From Mesocentrotus franciscanus (taxonomy: Eukaryota > Echinodermata > Echinoidea > Camarodonta > Strongylocentrotidae): DNA of 64,000 bases. The notes under the pieces were generated by a model that saw only the letters and a list, made by a program, of their open reading frames with translations, searched no databases and was not told the origin of the DNA. The position numbers and the translations under genes are program-made. The DNA lies in the NCBI GenBank assembly GCA_037976565.1, contig CP137673.1, positions 7,961,202 to 8,025,201 of the forward strand, in the 5' to 3' direction. Positions 42,240 to 54,589 of the stretch are shown in pieces (the first letter of the stretch is position 1; the number at the start of each line of letters is the position of its first letter).

Positions 42240-43225
42240 ATTATAAATAATAATAATAATATTTATAATGCGCACATATCCACCTCAAGAGATGCTCAAG
42301 GCGCCTAACAAGGTAAATACATTGAACATAAGAAAGTACATGAGAAGTTACAGAGAACGAAAATAATTTAACATAATTAAATATAATTAAACATAATTAA
42401 ACATCAGATTTTGAAATAAACAACGTCTTCACTAAGGAATTTAGACATTAGATAGGGTTTCAAGTTTTTTGGAACAACTTTTGATTGGCTGACATTTTGA
42501 TTGAATGGGGTAGGGAGTTCCATAACAGGGGTGCAGCAGCTATAAAAGCTCTGTCACCCCAACTCCTTTGTTCTTAATTGTATTAAATTTGTTGAATTGG
42601 AGGAACGAAGACCTGCACGAGAACTTGAAGAGATACTGAGAAGAGAGGAAATATATTCAGGGACAAATCCATTTAGTGAACAGTAGGTGAGTAGTAGAAT
42701 TTTATATTTGATACGCTGTTCTATTGGAAGCCAGTGAAGGTTCTTGATTATTTGAGTAGTATGGGTCGAACGTTTAGATTTAGTGACAAGGCGGGCAGCT
42801 GCGTTTTGAACCTTTTGTAGTATGTGAATTTGGTATTTAGGAAGTCCATAAAGGAGAGAGTTACATTTATCGAGATGAGATGTTACAAAAGCAGGAATCA
42901 ATTGTTGAGTGGTTTGGGGTTAAAATTTCCTTATAGCGCGAAGATTACGAAGATGATAATAGGCAGCTTTCACACAGTTTGAAATTTGTGCATCAAGAGA
43001 CATGCTTGTATCGAAAATGACACCAAGATTTCTTGCCTTATCTGAAGGAGCAATGTGCACAGAACCAACACGTATATGAGAAAAACAATTTTGGAAAGTT
43101 GTTGTCTGGAGCCTAACAAGAGAAATTCTGTTTTATCGTCATTTAGTTTGAGATAGCAATCATTCATCCATTTCCGTACATCACGAATACAAATTTCAAG
43201 ATCTTCAATTATTAGAAGTAACAAA
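42240..43225 (-). mobile_element. 5'-truncated CR1/L2-like LINE, 3' end
   Basis: Minus-strand frames carry WMNDCYLKLNDDKTEFLLLG (43100-43190), then HLDKCNSLLYGLP, LQKVQNAAARL and LHWLPIEQRIKYK (42700-42880), the C-terminal part of reverse transcriptase. The 3' end near 42240 has the GCGCCTTGAGC-type motif and an ATT-rich tail, both usual for L2/CR1-like elements. Confidence 0.85.
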
Positions 43226-43846
43226 GTATTTATAAACAATGTTTTTTTCTTCTTCTTCAAATTATTTTCTTCCCTTTAACAAACATGTTATCACAGTTAA
43301 CAATTAAACAATAAACAAATTTATAAAGTATAAACATTTGTTAACTTAGAAATAACTACACGCAAATCTGTTTTCATTAAAATACAGTTCATTAAAAACA
43401 ATGTAGCAAAAACATAATCATTATTATAAAAGCACAGTTATCTGTTTCCATTGAAAAGACAGTTGATTTAAAAAAAAAAAAAAAAAACTAGGTCTACCTA
43501 AACCACATTTACATTGTCAACAATTGACTTGACATTAAATGAACAAATGAACAACAACAATCAATAAAGTATAAACATTTGTTAACTTAGAAATAACTAC
43601 ACGCAAATATGTTTTCATATAAAAAGACAGTTGATTAAAAAAAAAGGTGGAAAAAGCCAATGTAGCAAAAAGACATAATCATTATTATACAAGCAGTTAT
43701 CTGTTTTCATTTAAAAAGACAGTTGATTAAAAAAAAGTGAAAAACCAACGTAGCAAAAACATAATCATTATTATAAAAACAGTTATCTGTTTTCATTTTA
43801 AAAGGCAAATTATTATTTAAAAAGGGAAACGCTTCCTAAAGCACAT
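43226..43846. repeat. AT-rich complex tandem repeats
   Basis: Blocks recur several times: AGTATAAACATTTGTTAACT (about 43327, 43566), CATAATCATTATTATA (about 43413, 43673, 43759) and AAAAGACAGTTGATT (about 43455, 43623, 43715). Lies 3' of the minus-strand acidic gene. Confidence 0.8.
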
Positions 43847-44496
43847 TTACATTGTCAACAATTTAGACTTGACATGTTTCAGTATATACATGTGGCTTTT
43901 TAACATGAACTGAAAAAATTCCACCGCTTCGGCCGCACAGTATTCCTGTTCGCATTCAAACATCAATGCACTGTTATATACGACATCGAACAAATCCATG
44001 AATTATTGTTGTTTTAGTCCTAATACTGCTCTATCGAAATATTTATCAACCCGTTCCTCCCATGACATCCATAGGCAATCCCCATGATCCTTTTGAGCCG
44101 GCCTGTCATTTTGGCATTCCTCGCACGTTTCAATGACAAGTCTGTTTATGATGCTCGCTAAAGCTTTTTTGACCATTTTAATTAGTACAGGACATACCGG
44201 TATGGAGTTTTCTTCTTCTTCTTCGCTGCGCTCCTTCTCCCCTGTCTCCTCATCCACAATGTCGTTGCTCTCCTCCTCGGCATCATCATCATCAATGACG
44301 AATATCTCTCCTTCTTCATATGAGAGGACACGCTTAATATCTCCCATTCCTCTATCCAGCTTAGGCCTTGCAGTACCGCGTACAGATGGCGCCATACAGT
44401 CATGTATTGGTGGTTGCTGGACGATGTGTGGGTCAACTGGACGGGAAGTTCTCCCAGTCTCGCATCCAACTCGCGTTCCAGTTCAAAGACGGCTTC
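43847..44496 (-). pseudogene. Acidic CxxC/H/C protein gene, second copy
   Basis: Begins at a CCCTCTTCAG acceptor (44497-44498) with EAVFELERELD, like 21950. After a one-base frameshift near 44395 the main frame gives GDIKRVLSYEEGEIFVIDDDD, an Asp/Glu-rich run, CEECQNDRPAQKDHGDCL, WEERVDKYFDRAVL, a TAA at 44003-44005, then FMDLFDVVYNSALMF and a further stop at 43847. Spacing of Cys and His is the same as in the 23-kb copy. It shows where the transposon interrupted that copy. No transposon is present here. Confidence 0.78.
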
Positions 44497-44639
44497 CTGA
44501 AGAGGGAGAAGAGCATAGCCATATAGGTGTATACAGTTTTAAGAGAGAGTGTGTTTTATCTTCATAAATAGGCAGTGCATTAATACTTTAACCCACCCCA
44601 ACCCCATAACAATTAAAAAGAATAACATCATGTCTATTA

Positions 44640-44973
44640 CAACTTTTCGGTGTTCTCTTCTTCTTTCACAAAGGCCCTGCATGACATTGTCATTTATTTG
44701 AAAAGCGGCAGCCTTCAACTTTCACCAATTGTCGAACGTTAAATTAATACCCTTCAAACCCGGTAGCATTTTGTGACTCCCATTTTTCTTGTCGTAGTCT
44801 CTGATGTTTATGTATGGAACACCCCTAATTTTTTTTCACGGCAAAACGCTTACCACCCACAAATGGTAAGGTTTCGACCCCAACTCAAATTCACACGTTT
44901 CAAAACTCTCTTCAGTACTGTAGTGACAACCAGCCTCTTCCCATTCCGTTTTGATGTGCGACCCCTCCTTGGC
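44640..44973 (-). pseudogene. PC4-like protein B, second copy
   Basis: After a TTTTTGTTAG acceptor the minus strand encodes EEAGCHYSTEESFETCEFE, then a damaged strand, KKIRGVPYINIRDYD, then MLPGLKGINLTFDNW and a final helix. It aligns over its length with 21453-21794. Two in-frame stops (replacing a residue before KKIRG and another after DNW) or small indels inactivate it. Order (PC4-B then acidic gene) and the acceptor position match the other copy. Confidence 0.75.
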
Positions 44974-45129
44974 CTAACAAAAACAATGATACAAAATTTT
45001 ATTACATATAATAAAAAAATATTTTAAAAGGCATTGCATTATATAACACAATATATTACTTATAATTATGATATCAAATAATAACAACAGACACAATAAA
45101 GATAAGAATATATATATATATCTTACTTG

Positions 45130-45400
45130 GATTGCTAATATAATTCTCCCCGTTACTGGATGATTGCGTTGACATTACGTTAAACCCTGTCAGTTGACGG
45201 TGGAGCCCCGCTGTTCCCCTCTCATAATTATGTCGTAACATTTGGGGTGCTTGCTCACGCCTTGTGATGCCGGAAATAAAAATGGACTGCTTGGTCTAGA
45301 CTCCATTTTGGTATTTTACCTCGGTACTGTTCTATACTAACAAGTTGACTCCTCAAGTGGTTATGGTAACAACATTTGCATGCCATCTTTTATACATTTG
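45130..45400 (-). promoter_or_regulatory. Putative promoter and first exon of PC4-B copy 2
   Basis: On the minus strand a TATAAAAG lies at 45387-45394. ATG candidates follow at 45318 and 45172; the latter frame leads to a GTAAGA donor near 45125. Phase does not fit the acceptor at 44973 exactly, so the exon model is tentative. Confidence 0.35.
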
Positions 45401-45584
45401 ACTTTCATTTAGGCCACACCCATTTTGATACCAATATCACCCCATATTTGACCAATCAACACTATACCCACATTTTGCAAAGTCATATTTCCTCCTCATT
45501 ATCTAATCCTATCCCCATATTCTTTAATTACTACCTGTAACTTCTGGTCGTTAATTACTAATCCCTTAATCCGGTCATGTGACC

Positions 45585-45893
45585 GGAAGGACCGGAAGGA
45601 AACGTCCCATCGAGACTTAGCTTACTACTTACAATAGGCACTATTAACTTTTCAAATGTAACATTTTCATGTATGTATATGAAAACTCCTCCACCTCTTC
45701 TATCTCTATCATTCCTGATAACATTGAAATGAGGTATACTTATTTCACTATCTCCAACTGAATCATCAAGTCTGGTTTCATTGAGAGCTACAATTTGAAT
45801 ATCATTATTGCATAAAATAGACCCAATTTTATCAAAATGTTTCAATAAGCTAACGATGTTCAAATGAACAAATTTGACACCTTTAATTATCAC
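45585..45893 (-). pseudogene. LINE endonuclease fragment
   Basis: Minus-strand VKFVHLNIVSLLKHFDKI, IVALNETRLDD and RDRRGGGVFIYI are the start of the AP-endonuclease domain of CR1/L2-type LINEs (LN at the metal site, NETRLD). It is truncated at 45610. It may belong with ORF1 at 46.5-47.1 kb and the RT at 42.2-43.2 kb. Confidence 0.8.
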
Positions 45894-45904
45894 ATAGTTT
45901 AGAG

Positions 45905-46090
45905 TTTAGGCGTTGTGGCGTGCGTCTGTAATCCAGCTAACAGTGGAAGTTACAAACTGATTCAGCAGAGGACGCAGGTTCGAAACTGAGTCACGTCTTT
46001 CGGATGGTGACGTTAAAGGTCGGTCCCCAGACGTAAATAATCATATCTGATTGATACACGTCTGTAAAAACCAATCACACACACACGTAT
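45905..46090 (+). mobile_element. tRNA-derived SINE
   Basis: A Pol III B-box-like GGTTCGAAACT (about 45979) is followed by CTTTCGGATGGTGACGTTAA, a block found in SINEs of marine invertebrates, and a 3' tail ending in (CA)n. The tail half also occurs at 10079-10140 in reverse. Confidence 0.65.
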
Positions 46091-46341
46091 ATTCTACTGG
46101 ATTGATTACTCGTTTTATTAAAATGCTCATCCAGTTTCTGCTGTAGTTTACTTGTCGCAAATTCTGGTGGATGATTATGATAAAGGGTAACTGTTTCAAA
46201 ACACAACATGTGCAGATCCACGCTATGAAGTTCAAAGGGATCATTGTATGATGCGTCAGACACTGTGTGCATATTTAATAGACCTTTTTGATGTACCTTA
46301 ACAGACTTTTGGCATATCCCACATAAACAATCCCTAACCAT
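46091..46341 (-). other. Unrecognised open frame
   Basis: A minus-strand frame from an ATG at 46341 has paired cysteines (CLCGICQK) and a histidine-rich segment (YHNHPP). Its end overlaps the SINE. No family is recognised; it may be a gene fragment or chance. Confidence 0.25.
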
Positions 46342-46479
46342 TTAGTTTGTAATTTATGAATCATAAAAAGATAGAACAACTAAAAAACAGATCAATATAA
46401 AAGTACAAGGACGTTAAAGTTCTAGCAATGCACCACGCTGAATAGAAGCACTGAATTAGAGAGAGTCATCTCAAGTCAC

Positions 46480-47130
46480 TTTCGTTGGTGATTAAGTGTT
46501 TGATTGTTTTGCCTTCAGAAGTGGGGAATTTGGGGCCAAGAATTCTTCCGTCTAATGACCACGCCGCTAGAATCTTTCCACATTTTTCGCTTTTGACAGT
46601 AAATGAGCATTTGACTGGGTTAGATCTTCTTCGATACCCATCTTCGTGCCTTTAAGCTCGCGACGTTTGGAAATGATTATTCTTCGCATACGATAAAAAA
46701 CGAACGTAACAATTAATGATGACATCTGGTTTCGGTTCGTCGTCTTTTTTAGGCGCATTGCGTGCATTACTCCTTGTCGAGCGGCTCGGCGGCTTCAAAA
46801 CTTCTGCGTTCTTTCAGTTGAAGGAAGTCGGTGCGAACGTTCGATGTTCTCCTTCGTCAGAAGGTCACTTTAAGCTTTTCATTGGCAATTTCACAGAACT
46901 AATGAGGGCATCAGTATCTTTGCCCTCTTTCTGCGCGACTCGATAGAATCGTAGATAATTGCGTCGCGAATATTGTGGCTTGGTTGTTTGTGGCTCGCTC
47001 GACCCTGTCGAGTGATGATAGTTGATCTTTTAATTGATCTCCTTCTCTCTTTCAATGATGCTGCATTCGATCGATAAGCTTTCCTTCATTGTTCTTAACG
47101 CGAGTTAAGATCGTATTAATCCCAACGTGG
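46480..47130 (-). pseudogene. LINE ORF1-like relic
   Basis: Broken minus-strand frames resemble LINE ORF1: a coiled-coil start near 47100 (NNEGKLIDRMQ), then SSLIVTFVFYRMRR, SKRRELKGTKMGIEEDLTQ and a short tail. Upstream position relative to the endonuclease fragment fits a LINE. Multiple stops. Confidence 0.5.
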
Positions 47131-48744
47131 TATGTAGCGTTGAATGGCGTCATTAGCAAAGGATAAGACCGGGTCACGTGTGACGTCCGAAGACAGCATG
47201 GCGGCAAATAATGTTTAATCGATTGCTATATAAATAGTAGGCAATTAAGTTCCAATTAACGCAGTTGACTTAAGCAGTGATCAAATTATAGGTGCATTCC
47301 ATATATATAGTTATCAAAATATCATATTACAATATGACAGAAAGGCAGAGCACAAGGTCAAAGTTGCATACCAGTACATACGGGGGCAGATTGCCGGTAA
47401 TAATACGTGCTCGTCTATATGTGGTATATATACAGAGCTTCGCCTGGCAGATTTCAGACTAAATATCCAGGCTAAATATGCATGCAGTCGGAATATAAAC
47501 AAAAGTAGCACTAGATGATATACAAAGTAAATTCAGTATATCCAGCACAGAAAATAGTGATTTTCCTGGCAATAAACGGACCCCTTGCTCACTGCATGTT
47601 CAACCTCGCGTAATTTGTTAATACCACTTTCTCTTTCTCTAACTCATAATACATTCATGCTATCAATATATCTTTGTTCACTTTCAAATTCTAATGATTG
47701 TTAGAAAACGGTCCCATGATTCAAAGGCAAGTCCGTGGATTAACAAATCCTTAACCTGATCGACACTCTGTCGCTATAACAAGTATTGAAAGTGATTTAA
47801 GTAACAAAATCTTCATTTTTTTAAATTCAGATATATGTAAAGATAATCATTATTCACTAATCATTATTTTAACCACACAAGCATGATTTTTTTTTCATCC
47901 TGATCCTCTTGTTTTATCAAGGATAGTAAAATGTATGTTGTAAATAGCAAATCGAAAGTTCTATAATAACATTGTATCTTAAATAACAATTAGGTGACAT
48001 TGACCTACATGCCAGTGTCCTGCGGCAACCTAGCAACGGTACACACATAGAGAATGTTTGTAACCAAACACATCGTTATAATTGTACAAGACTACAAGTC
48101 ATTATAATAAACGTTTTTCTCCTGCTTAAATTTCTGACAGTTCAAGCTAGAGATAGAACATGTGTGAAAACCAATACAATTGTTTCAGATATTTGAGACC
48201 AATTATTTTAGGTATAAAAGAGACAATAAGTTCAAGAAACTTTTTTTTCAAGCGAGTATCAAATATAAATGTAAACTGTACAAAAATCCAATCATTGAAG
48301 AAATATATTTAAAACAAATTATGTGGAAATTATATTTGTATATAACGGATATCATGAAATCGTCAGTCATATAATGGATATCGTGCATTCATTATTTATA
48401 AATACTTTGAATTGCTTTATACATTGTATATAAATAATTGCTATGCAATGTAGTAAGGTAAATAATGAATTATATATAAATAATTAGTGTAAATAATAAG
48501 TCTACAAACGGCGCCTCATAGCTACACGGGGAATTTTTGTTCAGACCTGGGTACCCAGATTTGGTTTGGACGGAGTGCAGGTGTGCCGCATTTTGAAGGG
48601 TCCTTTAGGCAGATTTTTCTTTCGAAATACAACTGGTACCCATTGCATTACAAAGGCATTAGAGCGGCACATCCCCGTATGTGAGTACCCCCCGCCCCCA
48701 GACTTTAATTCAGTGCAAGTGCAGGTACCGGTACAACTGCGAGG
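47131..48744. other. Non-coding stretch
   Basis: AT-rich, no supported gene. Short AT-rich open frames (for example 48180-48374) have no domain. Confidence 0.55.
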
Positions 48745-49205
48745 TGCATGGCACGAACGCTAACATTCCTCGCTTGAATGAGCTATTTCAAGAGTCGTTA
48801 GATGACCACGTCACTTAATTTGTAACAAGCCATGTATTGAAACAGCATAAGAGATAATTTAGGCCGTGAAACAGCATCGTTATTTCAAATGGTTCGTGCT
48901 CTGAAACTGAAAGCACTGCTTTTGTATCGGCTCTGTGCAGGACAGCGTCTCGACATCGCCCGGCCCAGGCCATGCCAGCCGCCAGCCCGACGGTCATTCC
49001 TTCTTCGGCGGTGAGGAAAAACAAGCGAGCTCGGCCCGGGAAATGAACATATTGAGCTCGAGAGTGAGAAGCACCATTAAGGCGATATGCTGCTGTTACT
49101 GGTTAATGTTTAATGTTCGTGTGCTTTGATGTTGGTTCAGCCCCTTTCATCTCGTTGATAACAAGGTAGAGTACTAGAAATGTCAAAATTTGTATCACTG
49201 ACTGA
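48745..49205 (+). repeat. Dispersed repeat, copy 2
   Basis: Reverse-complement partner of 9425-9905. Shares GAGTCGTTAGATGACCACGT and CATCTCGTTGATAACAAGG. Divergence is substantial, so the family is old. Confidence 0.75.
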
Positions 49206-51424
49206 TTATATAATTATAAACAAATCTAGACCGTCGACGGTAGACATTTGATGATGTTGGAGGCTATCTAGATTCTAATCTAGACTCAATTAATATTACA
49301 TTGAGAAAGTTATGAATGAAAAGGTAGTCGTGTACATGTCTTAAGACTTTACTTTAGTAGGAAATTTTGGCAGATACAAGTGTACTGATACTATTCGGGA
49401 TCCCAGGGGTACCGTCTCGGTCAAATATAAATAGTCTAGGGTCTACTGTAAGCATTTGTGACCAAGAAAATGCGTATAAAGGGTGTTTTTTAGATTGGAC
49501 GCGGTGCCTCATTAAGGGTTTAAAAAACATTCATTTCGGGCTGTTTTCAAGAAAAAAGGTACTCTTTCAAAATGGTTTAAAATCCTGCTGTACGCGCCGG
49601 TATATGGTTTAGGGGTATTTTACTAGCCCTCGGCCTCGGGGCCAGACCGGGGGGAAAAAAGGGGGTAATGATTGCTCACTGGCGAAACCACTCCTACATT
49701 GCATGAAGTCTAACCGTAAATGGGATGGACCTCATACCAGCTTTTCAGCTGAGAAGTATAAAAGTTTCTAGCCTTAACTCTTTGTGCGTATCCCCGTAAA
49801 CCCTGCATGCGTTGCATTTATTTGCAGCGTGCACTTTTTTCCGCGTTTATAAGGTATCTCTAATTTCTTATCATATCAAACTCATTTGGTATTAGTGTTC
49901 TTTACCTGTATGATACTTTTTTTTCTAAACATGTATTTTCGGTATGTAAATATATGTTCACTTCTGTCCTTTTCAACAAAACTTTGGCACTCTATTTTGT
50001 TCCTACGTTGGTGAGTGGTGACAAGTGTTTTATATTCATATCTGATTCAATAAGCTTTCCAGTGGTACCAAAATCAACATACACTGTATCCCAACCAGAA
50101 GAAAAGCCATTATAACAGAAAGCAAAGGGATGGGATTTAGGGATTTAGGGATTTAGAGCTTTTGTGCACTCAGCATTCTTTCAAAAAAGGTGCTAGACTA
50201 TATAATCAGAGACACAACAATATAAATATTGATCGGACTTCCTGAGTACGCTGTCCCATGAGCATGCATTGTCTTTTTGCTATTGATCGTTTCCAAGATG
50301 ATACAATGGGTTTCTTGTAACACTGATTTTGAAAGTGAATATACTGTACTTGCCCTAGCTACATTGTACATAAATCTGGGTCAATATTCTGATGCTCCAT
50401 GTTCATATTGAAAGCTTTGTGAAGTGCATGTATGTAACAGCCGTCTATTCGGTCGAGGTGCCATGATTCAATTACAAAATAAATGCAAAGAAAACGCCAA
50501 ATTACTCCGAAATATCCTATGAAAAGCTAAACTATGAAGTCACATTTGCAAATGGTGAGTGTATGAACCACACAAACAATGCGTAATAGGGCCGATGCAA
50601 GCGTGCAATTGTATGTAATTTGTGTATGAATAGCACGTAGTGTGATTTGTGCACAGGCGAACAAAACGCAGGGCCGACGGTGCACTGGTGCGAAAAGAAT
50701 GCATTAAGAGTTAAGGGCTTGGTGATAATGACTTTTTAATATATTATTTTTATTGTTTTTTTGTAACCCTGTAACCGATCATCAGATCGGGGGCGATCTC
50801 TGGCCGATTTACATAAATTGGATGATAAATTCTAATCACCGATCATGGAAAAATAATGAATTTTTATTTTCTTCTGATCTTTTTTTCTTGAATTTTGACA
50901 AATTGTCAAATTTTTGGAGGCAGATTTCAGCAAAAAAAATCATCAGATTTTCCTCGATCTGCAATCCGATATCGACATTGGGAGCCATCCGATCATACTT
51001 CAAACTTACAAGGTTAGTTTTTGATGTCTCATCATCTTGAAAGATATATTTTGTCACAATAGCCACAACTACAAGAGATACTGCATAATAACACAGTTTC
51101 ATTTCTCGTATGTTGGCTTTGAGTGTGACTTTAACCCCTTTTTCCATATGTTCTTTTTTCTTTCACAATACCTACAGTTATCTGGACATGATGATTTTGA
51201 AGAGCTGCATTGCTGCAAACACAACTTTGCCCCAAGGAGTGAGTTAGCTACATCCACTTGAGGAACTGAAACTAGAAATTTATGCTGCCCTTGGGTATGC
51301 CACTCCAATATTTGCAACAAGCCTTGTAAGGAATCTGCACATCTGAACGTGAAGTTGCCCAAACGAGAGATACCAGTGTTCATGTTCAGTGCTTGAGAAA
51401 CGGAACGATTCATAGCAGAAAATT
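49206..51424. other. Non-coding stretch
   Basis: No supported gene, RNA or element ends. Slightly repetitive GATTTAGG near 50135-50155. Confidence 0.5.
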
Positions 51425-51765
51425 GACACCCATCGTCACTCCTCACATCGTCACTCCTCGCATCGTTTCCAGAATGAGGATCACAAGTATTCACTGGATG
51501 CAGAAAACATTGGCAATGGCAGCAGTGCAGCCATTCATCGTCATTCCTCACATCGTTTCCAGAATGAGGATCACAACTATTGAAGGGATGCAGAAAACAT
51601 TGGCAATGGCGGCAGGGCAGAGCGTCCATTGTCACTCCTCACATCGTTTCCAGAATGAGGATCACAAGTATTCAAGTGATGCACAGAACATTGGCAATGG
51701 CAGCGGGGCAGTTTATCAATCGTCACTCCTTACATCGCTTCCAGAATGAGGATCACAAGAGAGGT
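51425..51765. repeat. Four-unit 90-91-bp minisatellite
   Basis: The word TTCCAGAATGAGGATCACAA recurs at about 51467, 51557, 51648 and 51739 (last copy similar), spaced 90, 91 and 91 bp. Because the period is not a strict multiple of three, the cysteine-rich minus-strand frame across it is unlikely to be a real zinc-finger gene. Confidence 0.9.
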
Positions 51766-52959
51766 TTGGCTGTTTTGTTTGTATCATGGCCATGACCGAA
51801 GGTTGCGAAGTTGTGTTGATGAGTCTGTGTCTGCATTTCCAAATCATATGCGGAAACTTTTGCATTATTTTGTAGGGTGTGACTTAGCCCTAGTGTGACT
51901 GCTAGATTTAATTGAAATTTGTGTGGGTATGTTTTCTGATCTTTATAGAGGTAAAATGGTTACTGGTATGTTTTGATCCATCATTGATGATCTCGGATAT
52001 TGCTCAGAAAATTGAAATATTTGAGGATATAGATATTTAAAAAACATGCAATGACATTTTGTACAAGACAACATCTTGCTCTAGAGAGTGACTATGCTCG
52101 ATAATGGAAAATAATAACTTTTGATTAGAATATTAGCTTAAATTGTAAATGATTGTCTGTACATCTAAACATACGTTCCTCAAATATTCAGCCCCCAAAT
52201 AATGGTGTATATTTATTGTTGGTGAACCTCAAGAAGGTCGTGATCCGATATTTGCTTCTGCGACATTTGTTCCAGGCTTTATTATGTATACTGGAGCAGT
52301 TGTCGTTGGAGCATGTGTCGTAAAATCCAGAAAGGCAAATATTTTCTTGTGAAATATTGGAAACACCCAGGAGGGCAAACATTACTGCCCCATTACTCTC
52401 ACTCCTTCCAAAAGAACCCCCAAAAAAAAGAAGTGTATCTTTCAAAAATCCAACTTTTACAGAAAATTTGGTTAAATCAAAGAGATGAAAAGTTACACAA
52501 ACTGTGGATTATACCTACCTGTTAAGAAGTCCTGATAAATATTTCTTTCTGTGATTCTGTTTTGTGTGATGAATGTCTTTATATGATTACAGTGTGTGTA
52601 TGACCATGTGATATGATCTGATTGATTACTAAATGGTTACCAGCTAGCCTTTACTCAAAGCCTAGACATTTTGAATTAGATCTAAATGGACAAGCAAATT
52701 TTTGCTGTTTTTAAAACCTAATTGCCCAAAAATGAGATCGTCTGCAGACTTATTAGGATATTTCAGTGCCCAAAACAGACCAAACAATTTGATTTTTATA
52801 TAATTATTGGATGGAAATCAATCATTTTTTAATATTCCCCGTAAAGCACTCAGTTTTGCTGTCAATGCTTGTATAGACTATCTCCCCTCATACTCAAATT
52901 TACGACGTTGGGGTAAAAGACTTGCAAATGTCCTTTCTGTCCGACCACAACCAGTGTCT
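51766..52959. other. Non-coding stretch
   Basis: No supported gene. Short frames at 52188-52525 lack domains. Confidence 0.5.
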
Positions 52960-54421
52960 TGCACCATATACATGTACATGTACTGACTCACTGCTCATCC
53001 CTCTTGGATAGATTCACATGGAGACACAATAGTGTCCTCATGGCAATGTACATGTATAAAAAAATTAAGGAAACCAGCTCGGGCGCCTTCGATATATACA
53101 TGGATATTGAAGGTTTAATACTCTGTTACTATCCCTCCCCACGTCCTAGTCACTTCCCAGTGACCGGATTTGGTTATAGTGTGGAGGAGAGAAAAAGGTT
53201 GCTAACTTGTATTAATTACTGTTTTTTCTTTCTTTGCACTGTACCTCAATGCCATCAATGTACACTCTCTAGTTCATCACATAATATTTTAAGTACAGCA
53301 TCAATGTATACCATATTCTACATGGATTTCACCAAGGCTACTAGCAAAATATTGCTTAAACTGCTTTGGTACTTCCTAGGCAGGCAAATCAAAGAAAGGT
53401 AAAATGCAAAAAGCCTGTGGACACCCTTCCGAGATCCCAACAGATTGGCCGTCTCAAAGTCATCATTATAAAGCACAAATGGAAGAACCAAATCGTCACC
53501 CTCTTGGAAAGCAGTTTTGTAAAATGAACCATCACGTTATGAGTTCAAAATTCCATCTGCTGCATGCACTGCATTCTCATTAAAGATGGCACGCATCATA
53601 CCAGGCTGCTCAAGGAAGGCTTTCAAAACCTTATTTACAGGTACATACTGAAAGGTATCCTCCTTTTGCACTTGTTCCATTCGTCCAGTAACTCAGTTCA
53701 GTTGAGCTACATATCGGGCACCCAGCACTTTATCAATTGTGCCAGTAAACTCTTGCACATTTTTTCAGTAATCTGGTATTGAATTTGCCTTTAAACTTGC
53801 CAAAAAGAGAGCTTTTCTCTCCTTTAGGTCATTTTCAAGGGACTCCCCTTTGGAAACTTCACAATCATCAGGATCTTCAACCTCACCTTCCTCATCAACT
53901 TCCTCTTCATCACTTTCTTCCTGACCTGTTTTCTATATGTTTTGCCATAGGAAAATGTACAAAGGCATTCAGGGCATGTAATATGCATGACTGTAGTAGT
54001 GTTGATGTTATGGACATATTTCATGTGGTGAAATATTTCTTTAGCATTTACAAGGCCCAAACACTTTAAATTTAAAGTTAAAGTTTAATAGATACCTGCT
54101 CCTCTGCATCAACGGTTGCATCTCTGTTCAGTTACGCAAGATATTCTCAATGTTTCTGGAGGAACTTTGCACGAGGACCAAATTTAGGTACCAATTCTGC
54201 AACCATCTGAGCATCCAGTTGTAGGAATGCCTCCTGTATTTTCCCGCAGCACCTTTCAAGGCTTCCTGGGCTAACTCCCATGACTTCACCAACTTCTCAC
54301 AGAGCTCTATGACATATTCATACTCATCTTCCAACTCCGGCATTACATCATCATTTGTCCACAATGCCCTTAACACATCATAGACACTTGCCAAGACCCA
54401 GTCTTCACTAAACCAAGTTTT
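52960..54421 (-). pseudogene. Relic of a SAM-domain-associated repeat-derived gene
   Basis: Minus-strand pieces in order: an exon start at 54421 after a CCTTTTCAG acceptor (WTNDDVMPELEDEYEYV and KLVKSWELAQEALKG); a SAM-like end in another frame (DAQMVAELVPKFGPRAKFLQ, about 54150-54215); an acidic segment (EESDEEEVDEEGEVEDPDD); a block near 53440-53620 (LEQPGMMRAIFNENAVH, then DDLVLPFVLYNDDFETAN); and CLPRKYQSSLSNILL near 53350. This order resembles a family of multi-copy SAM-containing proteins seen across fish and invertebrates. The first piece also recalls the end of Gypsy integrase. Frames are broken and the product is not viable. Confidence 0.45.
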
Positions 54422-54589
54422 CTGAAAAGGAATATGTAGTCCATGGTGATAAAAAAAGTCATATAAATTAAACATTTCCATTGTCACCGCTAATATCAAA
54501 CATAATCAGTATCTCCATTACCTTTACTACTGCTATCACCTTCACCAATATTACTGTTAGTAAGTGAGAAGCATTACCCTTTAAACAAA

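Noticed and set aside
51099..51635. Cysteine-rich minus-strand ORF that looks like repeated zinc fingers
   Set aside because: It is produced by a 90/91-bp minisatellite whose period does not keep frame, and the cysteine spacing fits no finger class.
54128..54421. Gypsy integrase C-terminal region
   Set aside because: The piece WTNDDVMPELEDEYEYV does recall Gypsy, but the SAM-like end and the downstream blocks fit a SAM-associated repeat family better. I kept Gypsy only as an alternative.
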